DNA of 64,000 nucleotides from Streptomyces longispororuber (GCF_014656095.1 NZ_BNBT01000005.1:1-64000); one strand, 5' to 3'. Counted from the stretch's first letter, positions 40,991 to 49,730 are shown. The notes: generated by a model not told the origin, from the sequence alone. Program-made: numbers and translations.

Positions 40991-41060
40991 AGCGCCGGGC
41001 AGGCCTTGCACCTGCATTTCCCCGCAGGAAGCGGGGCGTCTTTCCTTGGACCACCGACGC
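40991..41060 (-). tRNA. tRNA-like cloverleaf with UCC (Gly-type) anticodon, non-canonical
   Basis: On the minus strand, 7-bp acceptor arms GCGTCGG / CCGGCGC pair (one G-U). U8, a D arm GTC-CAAGGAAA-GAC with A14 and G18G19, then anticodon stem CCCCG / CGGGG follow. The loop is CUUCCUG (U33, anticodon UCC). The variable loop is 4 nt (AAAU) and the T arm is GCAGG-UGCAAGG-CCUGC. All four stems are fully paired. Two features differ from normal tRNAs: position 55 is G, and position 37 is U. The discriminator is U and CCA is not encoded. A terminator follows 6 bp downstream of the 3' end. It is either a divergent or specialised tRNA-Gly or a pseudo-tRNA. Confidence 0.6.
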
Positions 41061-41294
41061 GCGGTCAGCCACTGGGTGTTCCGGTGACCGGCTCAAGATC
41101 AAACATAGCACATGGGTCTCATCCTCCACGCCCGCCCCGGAACACCGGACACCAGGGCCACGGGGCGTCGCCGTCCCCGGCCTGGGGCTAACCCCCGCTG
41201 ACTTCGGAGGCCGCCCCCAGGGCATGCGCACCTCTCCTCCCACCATGATCAGAGCAACGGCCGTGGCGAGCGCACGAGATGAGGAGCGACGAGG
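41061..41294. other. Intergenic region between tRNA-like element and Ere-like gene
   Basis: No gene seen. An AT-rich patch at 41096-41112 (AAGATCAAACATAGCAC) contains TATGTT on the minus strand, a possible -10 for the tRNA-like RNA. The ribosome site of the next gene is GAGGAGCGACGAGG. Confidence 0.4.
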
Positions 41295-42836
41295 ATGACG
41301 ACGTACGGGCAGCAGCGGATCGGGCGGCGGAAGCTGCTGGTGGCCACGGCGGCCACGGCGGCCACGGCGGCCACGGCCGCCGCGGGCACGGTGCCGGCGG
41401 CACCGGTGGCGGGCGCGGCCGCACCGGCCTCGGTGCACCGGGCCGCCGGTCGGCGGACCACCGGCCAGGAGGCGGCCGCCGTACGGGCCTTGGAGCGGGC
41501 CGCCCACCCGCTGCGCTCGACCGAGCCGGGCGGCCGTACCACCGACCTGCGGGCGCTCGGCTCGATGATCGGTGACGCCAGGGTGGTCGGCCTCGGGGAG
41601 GCCACGCACGGCTCGCACGAGTTCTTCACCATGAAGGAGCGGGTCTTCCGCCACCTCGTCGAGAAGAAGGGCTTCACCACCTTCGCCTTGGAGATGAGCT
41701 GGTCGGCGGGGCTGCGGATCGACGAGTTCCTCCAGGGCGGCGCGGGCGACGCCCGGCAGGTCGCAGCGGAGACACTGGCCGGTTCGCCGTGGGAGCGCGA
41801 GGAGTTCGCGAGCCTCATCGGCTGGATGCGCGACCACAACCGCCGCCGTCCGCGACGCGGGGTGCGCTTCATGGGGGACGACATCGGCGCCCCCGCCCTC
41901 GGCGACCGGATCTTCACGCGGGTGACCTCGTACGTGCGTGAGGCGTGCCCGCGGTCGCTGCCGCGCCTGGAGGAGCTGTACGCGGAACTCCGCCCGCTCG
42001 ACGACGTCTTCGCGTACCTGCGCAAGCCCCTCGCGGAGCGGCGGCGGAACGCCGTACGGGCCCAGGAGGCGCTGGACCTCGTCACCGCCCGCGCGGGCGC
42101 GGGCGGCGAGCACCACGAGCGGGGGACGCGGCACGCCGGGAAGGGGGAGCGCGGCCCCGGGACCGGGGGGCGCGAGAGGGCGGCGCGGCCCACCCGGGAC
42201 GAGCCCCATGAGCGGGCGGCGCCGCACACCCGGAGCGAGGACCATGAGTGGGCCGTGCAGCACGCCCGGAACATCGCCCAGACCTTCGCCTTCGTCTCCC
42301 TCGACCCCTCCGACCCGGACTCGGTGGCCGCGGCGGAGCACCTGCGCGACCGGGCCATGGCCGACAACGTCGCCTGGTGGCACCGCCGGACCGGCGACAA
42401 GATCCTCCTGTCGGCGCACAACGGCCACGTGGGCTACCTGTCCACCGACCCCGAGATGTACCCCAGGACCCAGGGCGCCTACCTGCGCGACGCCCTCGGG
42501 CGGGGCTACCTCGCCATCGGCTTCACCTTCAACCGGGGCTCCTTCCTCACCAAGGACGCCCCCTTCGACAGGGACTGGAAGAAGACCACCGTGCCCCCGG
42601 CCGCGCCCGGCATGCACGAGCACACCCTCGACCGGGTCCACCACCGGGACCACTACCTGGACCTGCGCGCCCTCACGGACCCGGCCCGCTCCTGGCTGGG
42701 CACCGCCCGCCCCGTCTACGACGCCGGGTCGGTGTTCACGGCCGACCCCCTCCCCACGCTCGCCGTCGGGCGGGCCTACGACGTCCTCGTCCATCTGCAC
42801 CGGGTCCGCGAGGCCGTGAAGCTTCGCACCCCGTAG
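41295..42836 (+). CDS. Erythromycin-esterase-like (Ere family) exported protein
   Basis: The 513-residue protein starts at ATG 41295. The Tat-type signal is GRRKLLVATAATAATAATAA, its Ala-Thr run encoded by 9-bp tandem repeats. Ere motifs follow: DARVVGLGEATHGSHEFFTM (His/Glu pair of the active site), TFALEMSWSAGLRIDEFLQG, FASLIGWMRDHNRRRPRRGV with GVRFMGDDIG, and KILLSAHNGHVGYLS. Residues about 273-318 are an inserted charged repeat (HHERGTRHAGKGE, DEPHERAAPHTRSEDHEW) not normal for the family. The fold covers macrolide esterases and succinoglycan-type hydrolases. Export argues against simple macrolide self-resistance. Confidence 0.8.
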   Translation: MTTYGQQRIGRRKLLVATAATAATAATAAAGTVPAAPVAGAAAPASVHRAAGRRTTGQEAAAVRALERAAHPLRSTEPGGRTTDLRALGSMIGDARVVGLGEATHGSHEFFTMKERVFRHLVEKKGFTTFALEMSWSAGLRIDEFLQGGAGDARQVAAETLAGSPWEREEFASLIGWMRDHNRRRPRRGVRFMGDDIGAPALGDRIFTRVTSYVREACPRSLPRLEELYAELRPLDDVFAYLRKPLAERRRNAVRAQEALDLVTARAGAGGEHHERGTRHAGKGERGPGTGGRERAARPTRDEPHERAAPHTRSEDHEWAVQHARNIAQTFAFVSLDPSDPDSVAAAEHLRDRAMADNVAWWHRRTGDKILLSAHNGHVGYLSTDPEMYPRTQGAYLRDALGRGYLAIGFTFNRGSFLTKDAPFDRDWKKTTVPPAAPGMHEHTLDRVHHRDHYLDLRALTDPARSWLGTARPVYDAGSVFTADPLPTLAVGRAYDVLVHLHRVREAVKLRTP

Positions 42837-42958
42837 GTGGGGCTCCGGACTACGAGGGTGCAGGGCTGCTGCCCGCCGACCGGACGCCCGCCGGATACCG
42901 GGTGTACGGCGAGGACGCGCTCGCGCGGCTGTCCTTCATCGGGGCGGCCGCCCCGGCC

Positions 42959-43579
42959 CTACCCGGCGCGGCCCCGTCGGCGCCTCCGGGCCATGGCCCG
43001 GTACAGCGGGTCCGTCAGGTCGGTGCGTACCCCGCCGCCCACCGCGGGGTGCGGCCCCAGCGTCGAGTGGCGGGCGACCGTCTCGAAGGGCAGGGCGATC
43101 TGAGGGACGCCGAGGGCCGCGATCCGGGCGCTGGACGTGCCGAACACCACCGCGCGGACCCCGGCCCACAGCAGCGCGCCCGCGCACATCGGGCACGGCT
43201 CCGCCGTACTGACCACGACGTGGCGCGCCATCGACAGGCCCCGCGCGGTGGCGGAGCGCAGCACGTTCATCTCCGCGTGCGCGGTGGGGTCCTCGTCCTG
43301 CACGGTGTTGGCGGCGCCCGCCACCACCTCCCCGCTGTCCGCGGCGACCAGGACCGCACCGAACGGCCACCGCCCCGAGCGCGCGTACGCCACCGCCGCG
43401 GGCATCGCCCGTACCGCCGCGGCCCGCAGGCCGGTCGGCCACGGCCCGGTCCACCACTGCCCGTCGGGCCGCTCGTCGGACGGGGCGCTCCCCGTAGCCG
43501 ACGGAACCGCCACCGCGGATGACGCCACGGATGACGCCACGGACAGGAACCGGCGCCGCGTACAGAAGACAGGGGTCAT
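42959..43579 (-). CDS. Tat-exported nucleoside/nucleobase deaminase (CDA superfamily)
   Basis: ATG 43579 gives 206 residues. Residues 1-33 are a textbook Tat signal: TRRRFLSVASSVASSAVAVP, then SATGSAP. The deaminase domain has zinc ligands His101 with proton shuttle Glu103 (DPTAHAEMN) and Cys129/Cys132 (STAEPCPMCAGALLWAGV). The order and spacing match guanine/tRNA-adenosine/cytosine deaminases (H-A-E ... P-C-x-x-C). Exported members are unusual, since substrates are normally cytosolic. All catalytic residues are intact. It ends 122 bp from the convergent Ere-like gene. Confidence 0.8.
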   Translation of the reverse strand: MTPVFCTRRRFLSVASSVASSAVAVPSATGSAPSDERPDGQWWTGPWPTGLRAAAVRAMPAAVAYARSGRWPFGAVLVAADSGEVVAGAANTVQDEDPTAHAEMNVLRSATARGLSMARHVVVSTAEPCPMCAGALLWAGVRAVVFGTSSARIAALGVPQIALPFETVARHSTLGPHPAVGGGVRTDLTDPLYRAMARRRRRGRAG

Positions 43580-43723
43580 CCGACCTGATGTAGCAGCCCG
43601 GCCCCGCGCACCCACGGAGGCCCTGCCCCCGCCCCGGCCCCGCACCCCGTTCGGACGCCGCCGCACGGCGGCACACGCCACCCCCGGCGCGGACGGCCCG
43701 GCCCGGGGTGCCGCGGGCGCGGG

Positions 43724-44017
43724 TCAGTGGGTGACGACGTTGTGCGCCGGGATGATCTGCGGCTCCACGTCGGCGTGGCCCAGGTCGGCGAGGACCGGCT
43801 GCAGGACCTTCGCGAAGTTCTCCAGCGCCTCCTCGGACTCCCACACGTCGACGATCCGCCAGCCGCCGTCGACCGGTCCGGCCGCGTGGGAGATCAGGCC
43901 CGGCGCGGGAACGTCGGCGAGCGAGGTGAACTCGCCGCCGTCGGTGAGCCGGCTGACGCACGCGTCGTAGAGCTCCTGCCCGACGCCCGGGATGTCGAAC
44001 GTGACGATGATGGCCAT
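43724..44017 (-). CDS. ABM-like dimeric alpha/beta-barrel protein (97 aa)
   Basis: ATG 44017 follows GAGGAC. The sequence IIVTFDIPGVGQELYDACVS, DGGWRIVDVWESEEALENFA, KVLQPVLADLG is the ferredoxin-like barrel fold seen in antibiotic-biosynthesis monooxygenase and related small proteins: beta strand, helix, W-R-I-V-D-V-W-E-S strand, F-A helix. Members act as cofactor-free oxygenases, heme enzymes or have no known role. Intact and probably cytosolic. Confidence 0.65.
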   Translation of the reverse strand: MAIIVTFDIPGVGQELYDACVSRLTDGGEFTSLADVPAPGLISHAAGPVDGGWRIVDVWESEEALENFAKVLQPVLADLGHADVEPQIIPAHNVVTH

Positions 44018-44341
44018 GTCGTCCTCCGCTGTCCGCTCGCTGCGCGGCGACCGCTCCCGTCGACGCGATCCCCTGGCTGCCTACCCGGGCCCCGCCCGTA
44101 CGACGACGCCCGGCGGGGGCCGGACGAGGCAGCCGAGGGGCGCCGGAAGGCCCTCGCGCCCTCCCGCGAGCCGTCCGACACCCGTGGGCGCTCCCACGCG
44201 CCGCCGTGGCCACGCGGCTGCCCGGAGGCTGCCGTACACGCCGGTCGCCCGAAGGCTGCCGTACGCCGTCTGACCGGGGCATGCCGTACGCCGTCTGACC
44301 GGAGGCCGCCGTACGCCGCTCCCGCCGGGGGCGGCACCCGC
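44018..44341. repeat. Gene-free spacer with irregular 25-bp repeats
   Basis: Four units beginning GCCGTAC (44231, 44258, 44283, 44308), with consensus GCCGTACGCCGTCTGACCGG, are spaced 25-27 bp apart. No gene is seen in the 324-bp spacer. Confidence 0.55.
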
Positions 44342-45328
44342 TCAGCCCGCCCCCGGCGCCTGGGCCAGCGTCTCGCCCGCCCGGGTCCGCGCGTACAGCA
44401 CGTGGCGGCCCGAGCGGTGGGCGCTCACCAGGCCCGCCGTGCGCAGCAGCGTGAGGTGCTGGGAGACGCCCCCGGGCGTGAGGCCGGTGCGCCGGGCCAG
44501 GTCGGTGGTCGACGCGGGGGCGGACAGCTCCGCGAGCAGGACCGCCCGGGCCCGGCCCACCACCCCCGCCAGCGCGTCGGAGACCCGCACCGGCCGGGAC
44601 TGCCAGAGCGTGCCCACGCCCCGCGGCGGGTACCGCAGCGACGGCTGCCAGGGCTCGTTGAGGACCGAGAAGACACGCGGCCACACGAAGGCCGACGGCA
44701 CCAGGAGCAGGCCCCGGCCGTCGAGGCGGCGCGAGCCGCGCGCGGTGCGGTGCTCCAGGTGCAGCGTGCCGCCCGCCCAGGTCACCTGGGGGTCGAGGTC
44801 CTGGAACAGCCGCTGGGCGCCCCCGTCCACCAGGCGGCTCGCGCGGTAGCGGATGTCGTCCTCCAGGAGGGTGAGCACCCGCGACCAGTACGGGGCGAGG
44901 GCCAGCTCCCAGTACGCCTCGATCACGTCCGCGAGGCGGCCGAGTTCCGCCTCGGGGTCCGCGCGCAGCGCCGCCATGCGCGCGGGCGGTACGTCGGCCT
45001 TGGTGCGCAGCAGCGCCGGCGGCGTGCCGCGCACCGTGGCCAGCTCCACCGCAAGCGACGGCAGCGGCGTCGTGGGCGGCGGGCAGAGGAAGCCGGGCAC
45101 GTACCCCGCCCACGGCGCGTGCGCCGGTACCGGAACGAGGTCGAACAGCGGCGACAGGTCGACGCCCGACGCCGCGAGCCGCGGCCGCACCTGCCGCACC
45201 CAGGCGCGGTGCAGGCCGTGCTCGTCCGCGCCCTTCAACACCCGGACGCTCGCCACCACTTCCCACAGCGGGGACAGCGCGAAGCGGGTCCGGGCCACGT
45301 CCTCCGTACCGAATGCGATCTCGATCAT
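44342..45328 (-). CDS. DUF5937/ArsR-type winged-helix regulator
   Basis: The 328-residue protein starts at ATG 45328. The long N-terminal domain (MIEIAFGTEDVARTRFALSP, LWEVVASVRVLKG, FLCPPPTTPLPSLAVELATV) is of the DUF5937 kind. The C-terminal ArsR-like winged HTH runs from AVLLAELSAPASTTDLARRT through GLTPGGVSQHLTLLRTAGLV and SAHRSGRHVLYARTRAGETL. There are no Cys pairs for metal binding, so it senses something else. It is divergent from the MFS gene (56-bp spacer), a common pair in Streptomyces in which this regulator represses the exporter. Confidence 0.8.
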   Translation of the reverse strand: MIEIAFGTEDVARTRFALSPLWEVVASVRVLKGADEHGLHRAWVRQVRPRLAASGVDLSPLFDLVPVPAHAPWAGYVPGFLCPPPTTPLPSLAVELATVRGTPPALLRTKADVPPARMAALRADPEAELGRLADVIEAYWELALAPYWSRVLTLLEDDIRYRASRLVDGGAQRLFQDLDPQVTWAGGTLHLEHRTARGSRRLDGRGLLLVPSAFVWPRVFSVLNEPWQPSLRYPPRGVGTLWQSRPVRVSDALAGVVGRARAVLLAELSAPASTTDLARRTGLTPGGVSQHLTLLRTAGLVSAHRSGRHVLYARTRAGETLAQAPGAG

Positions 45329-45384
45329 TCAGCTCAGGCTAAATCACTGGGCCGTGGCGCCCGCCGCCCCGCATCGTGCCCCGC

Positions 45385-46665
45385 ATGACCTCCGCACACG
45401 GCTCCCCGTGGGGGCTGCGGGACTTCCGGACGCTGTTCGCGGCCGGCGCCCTCAGCCACCTCGGCACCAACGTCGGCTACGTGGCCGTCCCCCTGCTCGC
45501 CGTCACCGCCCTCGACGCCGGGCCGGGCCAGGTGGGCGCCCTCGCCGCGCTGTCCACCGCGGCCTTCCTGCTCATCGGCCTGCCCGCGGGGGCCTGGGTG
45601 GACCGGCTGCCGGGCCGCCGCGTCCTGGTCGCCGCGGACGCGGCCCGCGCCCTGCTGCTCGCGTCCGTGCCCGTGGCCTGGTGGCTGGACGCGCTGTCGC
45701 TGCCGCAGTTGTACGCGGTCGTGCTGCTGAACGGCGCCGCCACCGTGTTCTTCGACGTCGGCTCGCAGAGCGTCCTGCCCGACCTCGTCGGGCGCGACCG
45801 CCTGGTGCGGGCGAACACCGCGGTCATGGGCCTGATGGCGGGCGCCAACATCGCCGGGCGCGGCGCGGGCGGCCTCGTGGTCCAGGCGTTCACGGCGCCC
45901 CTGGCGCTCGCGGCGGGCGCGGTCGCCTACCTCGCCTCCGCGGTCGGCCTCACCCGGATCGGCCGGGGGCACGCGCCCGCCGCGGCGCCCGGCGCCCGGC
46001 GGCGGCTGCGCGCGGAGATCGCGGAGGGGCTGCGGCACGTGTTCGGCCGCCCCGAGCTGCGGGCCATGGCCCTCGGCGCGACGCTGAACAACCTCGGCGG
46101 GCAGTTGGTCAACGCCGTCCTTCCGGTCCTGTTCGCCCGTGAACTCGGCCTGCCCGCCGGGGCGCTCGGCCTGTACTGGGCGGTGGGCGGCCTCGGTCTG
46201 CTGGTCGGCGCGCTCTGCGCCCGCCGCCTCGCGGCCCGCCTCGGCCACGGCCGGGCGATGGCCCTCGCCGGGCTGTGGCTCGCCCCCGCGGGCCTGGCCG
46301 TGGGGCTGGTCGGGGACGGGCCCTGGCTGTGGGTGGCGGGCGCGGGCTGGCTGCTCGCCACGGCCCGCACGGGCCTCGACAACGTCCTGGGCGTCACCCT
46401 GCGCCAGCACCTCACCCCCGACCCGCTCCTCGGCCGCATGAACGCCACCTTCCGCTTCCTGCTCACCGGCGCCCTGGCGATCGGCTCGGTCCTCGCCGGT
46501 GTCATCGGCGAACTGGTCGGCGTACGCGCGGCGGTGTGGACCGGTGCGATCTGCCTGACGTGCGCGTTCCTGCCGGTCTTCGGCTCACCGGTGCGCGCCC
46601 TGCGGGAGCTCCCGGCGCTCGCGCAGCCGCCCGCTCCGTCACCGGCGACGGAGCGCGCCCCCTAG
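45385..46665 (+). CDS. MFS exporter (enterobactin-exporter/macrolide-efflux type)
   Basis: ATG 45385 gives 426 residues; an in-frame GTG at 45376 is possible. Twelve helices are visible. Helix 1 is FRTLFAAGALSHLGTNVGYV. The motif-A loop GAWVDRLPGRRVLVAADAAR and the SVLPDLVGRDRLVRANTAVM segment are typical of the MFS_3 export group. It lies 56 bp from the divergent ArsR-type regulator, so drug-inducible export is likely. The spacer is too short for two separate full promoters, so RNA polymerase and regulator binding must overlap. Confidence 0.8.
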   Translation: MTSAHGSPWGLRDFRTLFAAGALSHLGTNVGYVAVPLLAVTALDAGPGQVGALAALSTAAFLLIGLPAGAWVDRLPGRRVLVAADAARALLLASVPVAWWLDALSLPQLYAVVLLNGAATVFFDVGSQSVLPDLVGRDRLVRANTAVMGLMAGANIAGRGAGGLVVQAFTAPLALAAGAVAYLASAVGLTRIGRGHAPAAAPGARRRLRAEIAEGLRHVFGRPELRAMALGATLNNLGGQLVNAVLPVLFARELGLPAGALGLYWAVGGLGLLVGALCARRLAARLGHGRAMALAGLWLAPAGLAVGLVGDGPWLWVAGAGWLLATARTGLDNVLGVTLRQHLTPDPLLGRMNATFRFLLTGALAIGSVLAGVIGELVGVRAAVWTGAICLTCAFLPVFGSPVRALRELPALAQPPAPSPATERAP

Positions 46666-47913
46666 CCCGGCCTGCGCCAACGGTGGTGCTACGAAGGCCT
46701 GTGCGGCCCGCTGCGCGCGCTCGGCCCGGCGGACCGCGAGCGGAGCCGCCAGGCCCGTCACGGCGAACAGCGCCCCCACGACGTACCAGCCGGGACGGCC
46801 CCACGTGACGCACAGGGAGAGGAGCAGGCCCGGTCCGAGAGCCTCCGCCAGGCCCGCGCCCAGGCCGAACACGCCCAGGTACTGGCCGGTGGCGCCCGGC
46901 GGGGCGAGCGCGAAGGAGACCTCGAACCCGGCCGCCGCGTGCCACAGTTCGCCCACGGCGTGGACGACCACGGCGACCAGGAGCAGCGTCACGGCGGCCC
47001 ACGTCGGCGGGCCCGCGGCCAGGGAGATCAGCGCGCAGGAGGCGAGGAAGGCCACCCCCGAGCGGCGGTAGGCGCGCCCGCCCGCCGCGGGGGAGTCGAC
47101 GCCGCGGCTCGCCCGCACCTGGAGGGCGACGACGATGACGGTGTTGACGAGCATGGTGCCCGACACCAGCCAGGACGGGGCGGTGGTGGCCTCGACCAGC
47201 CACAGCGGCAGCGCCACCGTGAGCACCTTGAACTGCACCGCCATGACCCCGTCGAGAACGGTCAGGACCAGGTAGGGCCCGTCGCGCAGGGCGGCCCGGC
47301 GCGGCCCGGGCGCGACGGGCACCGGCCTGACCGGCGGCAGCGGCAGCACGAGCACCGCCGAGGCGGCGAACGCGAGCGCGTTGCCGACGACCAGCAGGTG
47401 GTACGCGGTGAGCGTGCCGGCGTGCACGGCCACGCCCGCCAGCAGGGCGCCCAGGGAGATGCCGACGTTCGTCACGGCCCGCAGGTACGCGCGGAACTCC
47501 TGCGGCCGCTCGCCCCCGTGGTGGCGGATGAGCGGGCTGCGCGCCGCGACCCCCGCGGCCTTCGCCCCGGTGGCCACGCTCACCGCGACGACGAACGGCC
47601 AGAAGCCGTCCACCAGCACGAACGCTGCCGTGGCGAGGGCCTGGACGGCGAGGGTGGCGGCGTACACGCCCCGGGCTCCGCGCCGGTCCGCGAGGTGGCC
47701 GACGGCGATGCCCGCGGCCAGCGAGACGCACCCCGCGATGCCGAGGCCGAGACCCACCTGGTGCGCGGGCAGGGCGACCGCCTGCGTGAAGTACAGCACC
47801 CCGGCGGTCAGGTAGAGGCCGCTGCCGACGGTGTTGACGAAGTTGGAGGCGGCGATGACGCGCCGCGGACCCGCGGGAGGCAGCGCCTTGGACAGGGCGG
47901 ACGGAAGGCTCAT
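46639..47913 (-). CDS. MFS transporter
   Basis: ATG 47913 gives 424 residues; its 3' end overlaps the convergent MFS gene by 27 bp. Helix 1 is VIAASNFVNTVGSGLYLTAG. Motif A is GHLADRRGARGVYAATLAVQ, and the helix-4/5 region is RSPLIRHHGGERPQEFRAYL. About twelve helices are present. It is divergent from the CGNR regulator with a 67-bp spacer, so the pair is probably regulator plus exporter. The substrate is unknown. Confidence 0.8.
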   Translation of the reverse strand: MSLPSALSKALPPAGPRRVIAASNFVNTVGSGLYLTAGVLYFTQAVALPAHQVGLGLGIAGCVSLAAGIAVGHLADRRGARGVYAATLAVQALATAAFVLVDGFWPFVVAVSVATGAKAAGVAARSPLIRHHGGERPQEFRAYLRAVTNVGISLGALLAGVAVHAGTLTAYHLLVVGNALAFAASAVLVLPLPPVRPVPVAPGPRRAALRDGPYLVLTVLDGVMAVQFKVLTVALPLWLVEATTAPSWLVSGTMLVNTVIVVALQVRASRGVDSPAAGGRAYRRSGVAFLASCALISLAAGPPTWAAVTLLLVAVVVHAVGELWHAAAGFEVSFALAPPGATGQYLGVFGLGAGLAEALGPGLLLSLCVTWGRPGWYVVGALFAVTGLAAPLAVRRAERAQRAAQAFVAPPLAQAGLGGALRRR

Positions 47914-47980
47914 GGCCGCCCCGCACGCGGGTGGGCGGCACCGGTGTTCTGCATGGCCACGACAGTGCTGTAATAGTCTT

Positions 47981-48502
47981 GTGCAGCTCAACCCTTACGG
48001 TGTGGACGCGGTCCGACTGGCCGCGGACCTGGCGAACCGGCGCCCGGAGAGCCCCCAGGAGCTCGCGGCACGCTGCCGTGCCGCCGGACTGACCCTGGAA
48101 CGCCCCGCCGTGCCCGAGGACCTGGACCGGGTCCTGGCCCTCCTCGACGCGTGGGAGGAGGTCGTCGACGCCGCCGCCGAGCCGGAGCGCGCCGCCCTGC
48201 TCAACGCGATGCTGGCGGCCGGCACGAGCCACCCCCGGCTCACCGACCACGCGGGCGACGGCTGGCACCTCCACTACCGCGACGACCACCAGTCGCTCGG
48301 CTCCCTCCTGTACGCGCTGATCGCCGTCGGCACCGCGCTGCACCTGGTGGGCCGGGGCATGCACCGGCTGCGGCGCTGCGCCGTCACCGAGTGCGTCACG
48401 ACCTTCGCCGACACCTCGCGCACCGGGGTGCGCCGCTACTGCTCGCACCGGTGCGCCAACCGGGACGCGGTACGCCGCCACCGGGCGCGCGCCGGACGGT
48501 GA
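47981..48502 (+). CDS. CGNR zinc-finger transcriptional regulator
   Basis: GTG 47981 gives 173 residues. The N-terminal helical ABATE domain (QLNPYGVDAVRLAADLANRR, LDRVLALLDAWEEVVDAAAE) senses a ligand. The C-terminal CGNR finger is RLRRCAVTECVTTFADTSRT, GVRRYCSHRCANRDAVRRHR, with four Cys and the C-A-N-R variant of the CGNR motif. There is no Shine-Dalgarno. TAATAG ends 4 nt before the GTG, so the transcript is likely leaderless. The gene is divergent from the MFS exporter. Confidence 0.8.
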   Translation: MQLNPYGVDAVRLAADLANRRPESPQELAARCRAAGLTLERPAVPEDLDRVLALLDAWEEVVDAAAEPERAALLNAMLAAGTSHPRLTDHAGDGWHLHYRDDHQSLGSLLYALIAVGTALHLVGRGMHRLRRCAVTECVTTFADTSRTGVRRYCSHRCANRDAVRRHRARAGR

Positions 48503-48548
48503 CCCCGCCCGCGGGCCCGCCGCCGCGGCGGTGGGATCATGGCCCGTC

Positions 48549-49184
48549 ATGAGCACAGACGGGCGCGCGGCCCGGCGGGACCGGGGGGCGGACGGGTGGC
48601 CCGACACCGTGGGGGACACGGCCCTCACCATCAAGGTCCCCGAGGCCGACCCCTTGGTCAGGGCCGGGTTCCCGGCGCACGTCACCGTGCTCTACCCCTT
48701 CCTGCACGAGAGCCGTGTCGATGCCCGGGTGGAGCGTGACCTCTCCACCCTCTTCGCCGCGCACGCCGCGTTCGAGCTGACGTTCACCGAGTTCGGCCGC
48801 TACCCCGGCGTGCTCTACCTCGACCCCTGGCCGCACGACCCGGTCGTGGCGCTCACCAAGGACCTGACCGGGCGCTGGCCGGAGGCGGTCCCGTACCGGG
48901 GGATCTTCGGCGCCGGCCTCGCGCCGCACCTGACGGTCGCCAACAGCGAGGGCCCCGCGACGCAGGACGCCGCGTACGCCGCCCTGGAGGCCGAGCTGAC
49001 GCCCGCGCTGCCGCTGACGTGCGCCGTGGCCGCCGTCCACTTGATCACCTGGGACGGCGCGCGCTGGCGGGACCGGACGGCGTACCCCCTCGGCGGCGGT
49101 GCGCGCCCCGCGGGCGCCCTCACGCGTACGGGTGATGTCCGGTGCAGGGGCGCTGACAACTCGGCCCGCCCGCCCGACGCTTGA
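48549..49184 (+). CDS. 2'-5' RNA ligase/2H phosphoesterase family protein
   Basis: The 211-residue protein starts at ATG 48549. It carries the two H-x-T motifs of the 2H superfamily: HVTVLYPF (His44) and HLTVANSE (His127), about 83 residues apart. The beta-strand pairs between them are TALTIKVPEADPLV and VLYLDPWPHDPVVALTKDL. The enzymes cleave or ligate 2',5'- or cyclic phosphodiesters of RNA or nucleotides. The last 35 residues are Arg/Gly-rich and possibly disordered. Confidence 0.8.
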   Translation: MSTDGRAARRDRGADGWPDTVGDTALTIKVPEADPLVRAGFPAHVTVLYPFLHESRVDARVERDLSTLFAAHAAFELTFTEFGRYPGVLYLDPWPHDPVVALTKDLTGRWPEAVPYRGIFGAGLAPHLTVANSEGPATQDAAYAALEAELTPALPLTCAVAAVHLITWDGARWRDRTAYPLGGGARPAGALTRTGDVRCRGADNSARPPDA

Positions 49185-49187
49185 GGC

Positions 49188-49709
49188 ATGGACAACGCGA
49201 GCACACGTCCGGTCCGCGCCCTCGCCCGCCGAGCGGCGCGGCTCGCCGCCGTGGTGGCGGCCCTCGGCCTCTCCGCCTGGGCCGCGCCCGTCGGCGCGGC
49301 CCCCGTGGCGACGGGCTGCGTCGTCAACGGGCAGCCGCAGCCCGGACCGGAGATCAACGGAACGAACGGCGACGACGACATCCGCTGCGACAGCCTCGGC
49401 CCCGGCGACGTGGTCTTCGGGTACGACGGCCGCGACACCGTGCGGGTCACCTTCAACCGCGCCGGTGTCGTCAACGGCAACCGGGGCGCCGACACCATCC
49501 GCGTCGAGGAGGAGAACACCGGCCTCGTCCAGGCCGGTGACGGCAACGACGACGTCGTCGCCTCCTTCAACGGCCCGTCGGGCAGGATCCACGGCAACCC
49601 GGGCGACGACCGGCTCCAGGTCCTGCTGAACGAGGGCGTCGTCGACGGCAACGAAGGCGTCGACACCTGCTTCGTCAACGAGGGCACGGTGCTCAACTGC
49701 AACCCGTGA
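49188..49709 (+). CDS. Secreted RTX/hemolysin-repeat-like calcium-binding protein
   Basis: The 173-residue protein has a signal peptide (RRAARLAAVVAALGLSAWAA, PVGA cleavage near 38). It contains degenerate GGxGxDxxx-type nonapeptides: INGTNGDDDIRCDSLGPGDV, GYDGRDTVRVTFN, NGNRGADTIRV, QAGDGNDDVVASF, HGNPGDDRLQVLL, DGNEGVDTC. Two Cys pairs (GCVVNG/IRCDS and TCFVNE/LNCNP) suggest disulfides. It would form a small beta-roll stabilised by calcium outside the cell. The start codon follows the 2H gene stop by 3 bp, suggesting co-transcription. Confidence 0.7.
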   Translation: MDNASTRPVRALARRAARLAAVVAALGLSAWAAPVGAAPVATGCVVNGQPQPGPEINGTNGDDDIRCDSLGPGDVVFGYDGRDTVRVTFNRAGVVNGNRGADTIRVEEENTGLVQAGDGNDDVVASFNGPSGRIHGNPGDDRLQVLLNEGVVDGNEGVDTCFVNEGTVLNCNP

Positions 49710-49730
49710 CCCGGGCCGCGCGGCCGGGCC

